Shown here: piece after piece, positions 5,826 through 5,914 of the stretch | Layout: every line of letters starts with the position of its first letter | Position numbering within the stretch: the first letter of the stretch is position 1 | Source of the DNA: an uncultured Burkholderiales bacterium | Lineage (GTDB): Bacteria; Pseudomonadota; Gammaproteobacteria; Burkholderiales; Burkholderiaceae_C | Length of the DNA: 5,914 bases | Assembly (NCBI GenBank): GCA_903887655.1 | Contig: CAISQQ010000133.1 | Span: 1 to 5,914, forward strand | Direction: 5' to 3' | Notes under the pieces: generated by a model | What the model saw: the letters and a program-made list of their open reading frames with translations, nothing else | Databases searched by the model: none | Told to the model about the DNA's origin: nothing | Program-made: the position numbers and the translations under genes

Positions 5826-5862
5826 ACTCTGTTTAACAGTTTTTGATAAAGAATATCGATGA

Positions 5863-5914
5863 GGAAGCGTGGCAGAGTGGTCGATTGCACCGGTCTTGAA
5901 AACCGGCAACGGGA
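5863..5914 (+). tRNA. tRNA-Ser (anticodon UGA), 3' part beyond the window
   Basis: Visible parts are the acceptor 5' strand GGAAGCG (5863-5869), the D arm with stem GCA/TGC (5872-5874 with 5886-5888), and a perfect anticodon stem CCGGT/ACCGG (5890-5894 with 5902-5906) around the loop CTTGAAA. The anticodon TGA is at 5897-5899. The sequence closely resembles E. coli tRNA-Ser(UGA), which reads UCA codons. The following CAACGGGA begins the long variable arm expected of a class II tRNA. The variable arm, T arm and acceptor 3' strand lie outside the window. It is on the same strand as hemW and has its own promoter candidate. Confidence 0.93.

Noticed and set aside
5751..5860. Intrinsic terminator after hemW
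   Set aside because: Hairpins are present in this interval, but none is GC-rich or followed by a T run on the plus strand. Read-through into the tRNA, or Rho-dependent ending, remains possible.
1..5914. CRISPR array, insertion sequence, prophage or toxin-antitoxin genes
   Set aside because: I saw no regularly spaced direct repeats, transposase or integrase motifs, or small paired toxin-antitoxin frames anywhere in the window.

Overview
The window looks like chromosomal DNA of a betaproteobacterium, most likely order Burkholderiales (a Comamonadaceae-like lineage with moderate GC). The main reason is the housekeeping block rph - rdgB - hemW followed by tRNA-Ser(UGA), whose proteins look typical of that group. 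This placement rests on protein appearance and gene order, not on a database search.

Layout. Positions 1-2761 hold three genes, all read on the minus strand, so transcription runs from right to left. They are a Rieske non-heme iron oxygenase of the phthalate 4,5-dioxygenase type (2761-1475), a class II aldolase/adducin-family enzyme (1427-708), and the N-terminal 218 residues of a periplasmic ABC-transporter solute-binding protein (654 to beyond position 1). Gaps of 47 and 53 bp with no convincing terminator suggest one catabolic operon. The solute-binding protein would capture a substrate, probably an organic or aromatic acid. The Rieske enzyme would hydroxylate or demethylate it, and the aldolase-fold enzyme would carry out a retro-aldol or decarboxylation step. 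The true substrate cannot be read from the sequence, and no reductase or regulator gene lies in the window.

Positions 2762-3162 are a roughly 400-bp, partly AT-rich divergent spacer without a supported gene. It contains a perfect 12-bp palindrome (2998-3009) and a degenerate copy closer to the oxygenase gene (2813-2824). These are candidate operator sites for the catabolic operon.

Positions 3163-5750, plus strand, carry rph (RNase PH, tRNA 3' maturation), rdgB (XTP/dITP pyrophosphatase, nucleotide-pool sanitation) and hemW (radical-SAM heme chaperone). They are tightly packed; rdgB and hemW overlap, and hemW must start at TTG. A perfect TATAAT box at 5788-5793 precedes the 5' part of a tRNA-Ser(UGA) gene (5863 onward), which is cut by the window end.

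Overall this is an accessory catabolic module next to a conserved core block. I saw no CRISPR array, insertion sequence, prophage, toxin-antitoxin pair or defence system, and nothing that clearly amounts to an undescribed system. The points most worth following are the substrate of the three-gene catabolic operon and the palindromic elements in the divergent spacer.
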